NCBI GenBank assembly: GCA_015501055.1
Contig: JADNYV010000720.1
Coordinates: 1 to 17,396, forward strand
DNA from: Mucidula mucida
Lineage: Eukaryota > Basidiomycota > Agaricomycetes > Agaricales > Physalacriaceae
Reading direction: 5' to 3'
DNA length: 17,396 bases
Of this stretch, positions 16,236 through 17,396 are shown in pieces. The notes below the pieces were generated by a model that saw only the letters and a program-made list of their open reading frames with translations, made no database searches and was not told the origin of the DNA. The position numbers and the translations under genes are program-made. Positions within the stretch are counted from its first letter, which is position 1. Every line of letters begins with the position of its first letter.

Positions 16236-17396
16236 TCATTTTGCCTTCGCCTTTCTCCTTCGAAGCGGGTCTTCGCCAATAACGTCGGCCTTATCAATAA
16301 ACCCTCCTTCTACAAAGCGGTTTAACCGCTCTTTCTCGGCGCGGTAGTCTTCGGGCGTTCCTTCAAGGCTGCTTCTGTCAAAGTCTGTGAAGCGCACGCG
16401 TCCAAATTCGTCCTCCATTATGTTCCAGGAGCGAACATCGCGATGTATAACTCCGGCTTCGTGAATCGAGGTCAAGACTGACTTCAGCTCGATGCTGCGC
16501 AAGATGATTTGAGTCAATACGCAACGAAAAGGAAAGGAAGCGTACCGTGCTTCAGGGGAGAGGTCAACTTTCCGCTCACTATTCAATCGGTTCCCCAGAG
16601 GCTGTCCAGCATCGGATATCATAAGGACGCGAAGACCGCCATCACCCCAACGATACTCAAGCAGCGATGGTATCCCAGAAACACCAGCCTGTTCTAGATG
16701 ACGGTAGACTTGGAGTTCATGGTCGAGCCGTCGGGCGTTCGCGCCTGTGAGTGCTAGCTTGAGAATGAATGATCGATGAAGGAAGTCGTCCGAGTCGGAC
16801 ACAACCATCGCCCGGCTCTTTCCCTTGCCTTTGGTCAAAGAAGACCGTTTTGTGTTTGTCTGGGGATCTTTGGGTTGTGTGTCCCCATCTATCATAGCTC
16901 GATACACATCACCCACGGAGCCTGCTCCAAGTCGTTTGTACACAATAATTTTGAGATATTCAGCCGGTCCGTAATGAGCCTTGCGTTCTGCGTCTGGATG
17001 AAGCAGAAGAAGGGGAGCGGGCGAATCGAAGAGGTCGAACCGGAAGAAGACAGCCAGAACCGAGAATTTGGCCATATAGGCAGACAGAGTCTCGCAAATC
17101 ATTTGAGATGATTGTACTTTCGACGAGCGATATACATACCTGATCAAAGGAACGTGACTCTTTGTCTCTGTACGTGGCGTCATCGTGCTTTCGCCGTTTA
17201 ATTTGACGGTGGAGCTCGTCGAAGGTCAATTTTCGTTTACTCGATGCAGCATTCTCCAAAAGCGGCAGCCTTTGCAATGCATCTAATGCAGCGGCCACTT
17301 GAAGCGCAGTCCATAGGCCACCGTAAGCAGGATCCTTGCACGTCCGTATGTCAATAAGGTTGGAGAGAAACAAAGTCTGTCGTTCGCGTGAGAATG
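16236..17396 (-). CDS. Protein kinase-domain protein, paralogue of kinase 1 (5' partial)
   Basis: Minus-strand exons: 17396 (window edge)-17140, 17090-16546 and 16494-16236, with introns of 49 and 51 bp at the same positions and phases as in kinase 1. The visible part begins FSRERQTLFLSNLID and KDPAYGGLWTA, matching kinase 1. The kinase domain has GAGSVGDVY, the lysine in FILKLA, Glu in LDHELQVY, HRDVRSWN and DFD in FTDFDRSSL, so the catalytic residues are kept. The insert between the glycine loop and the lysine is longer and richer in K, S and T (TNTKRSSLTKGKGKSRA, then SDSDD) than in kinase 1. It ends RRRKAKAK, a basic tail. The upstream N-terminal exon, which in kinase 1 is 942 bp, is outside the window. 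Confidence 0.82.

Noticed and set aside
1..17396. tRNA, rRNA, CRISPR array or replication origin
   Set aside because: No tRNA box pair, rRNA-like stretch or regularly spaced repeat was seen. The only repeat array is the hAT subterminal one.

Overview
The window looks like a piece of a filamentous basidiomycete genome, most likely Agaricomycetes. Genes are broken by many short introns (about 45-60 bp, GT..AG with CTNAY-like branch sites). The families present (MULE and hAT transposons, an F-box protein with a coiled-coil N-terminus, FunK1-like and HRDVRSWN-type kinases, a small EthD protein) are typical of that group. No prokaryotic operon signals, rRNA, tRNA or CRISPR array were seen.

Layout. 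(1) 1-4238 is a nest of three transposable elements, all on the + strand. The oldest is a Mutator-like (MULE) transposase gene. An LTR retrotransposon sits inside its coding sequence, and only that element's 3' part (ORF tail, polypurine tract, LTR 1350-1878) is in the window. A hAT transposon sits in the tail ORF of the retrotransposon, and only its 3' part, ending near 1194, is visible. (2) 4288-5582 (+) is a kinase-like gene whose HRD and DFG aspartates are replaced, so it is probably a pseudokinase. (3) 6026-8820 (- strand) holds an F-box gene broken by several frameshifts, some exon-like fragments, and a short acidic gene that is also frameshifted. (4) 9731-11972 (+) holds an EthD-domain gene and, 162 bp downstream, a choline/ethanolaminephosphotransferase gene (Cpt1/Ept1 type) of seven exons. 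The latter has a GC-AG intron and one missing base inside its catalytic motif. (5) 12585-13122 (+) is a small acidic protein gene with a cysteine/histidine-containing C-terminus reached only through a frameshift. (6) 13542-17396 (-) holds two tandem paralogous protein kinase genes; the second runs off the right edge. Between them lies an orphan exon-like open segment on the + strand.

The genes do not form one pathway. The only plausible functional neighbours are the duplicated kinases. A recurring feature is the clustering of single-base frameshifts between about 6 and 13 kb, while the flanking kinase and transposase genes read cleanly through hundreds of codons. Either this block is decaying or the assembly is locally poor, and the sequence alone cannot decide. 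No clearly new system was identified. The most distinctive items are the nested transposon boundaries, the pseudokinase, the GC-AG intron, and the kinase pair with its unexplained exon.
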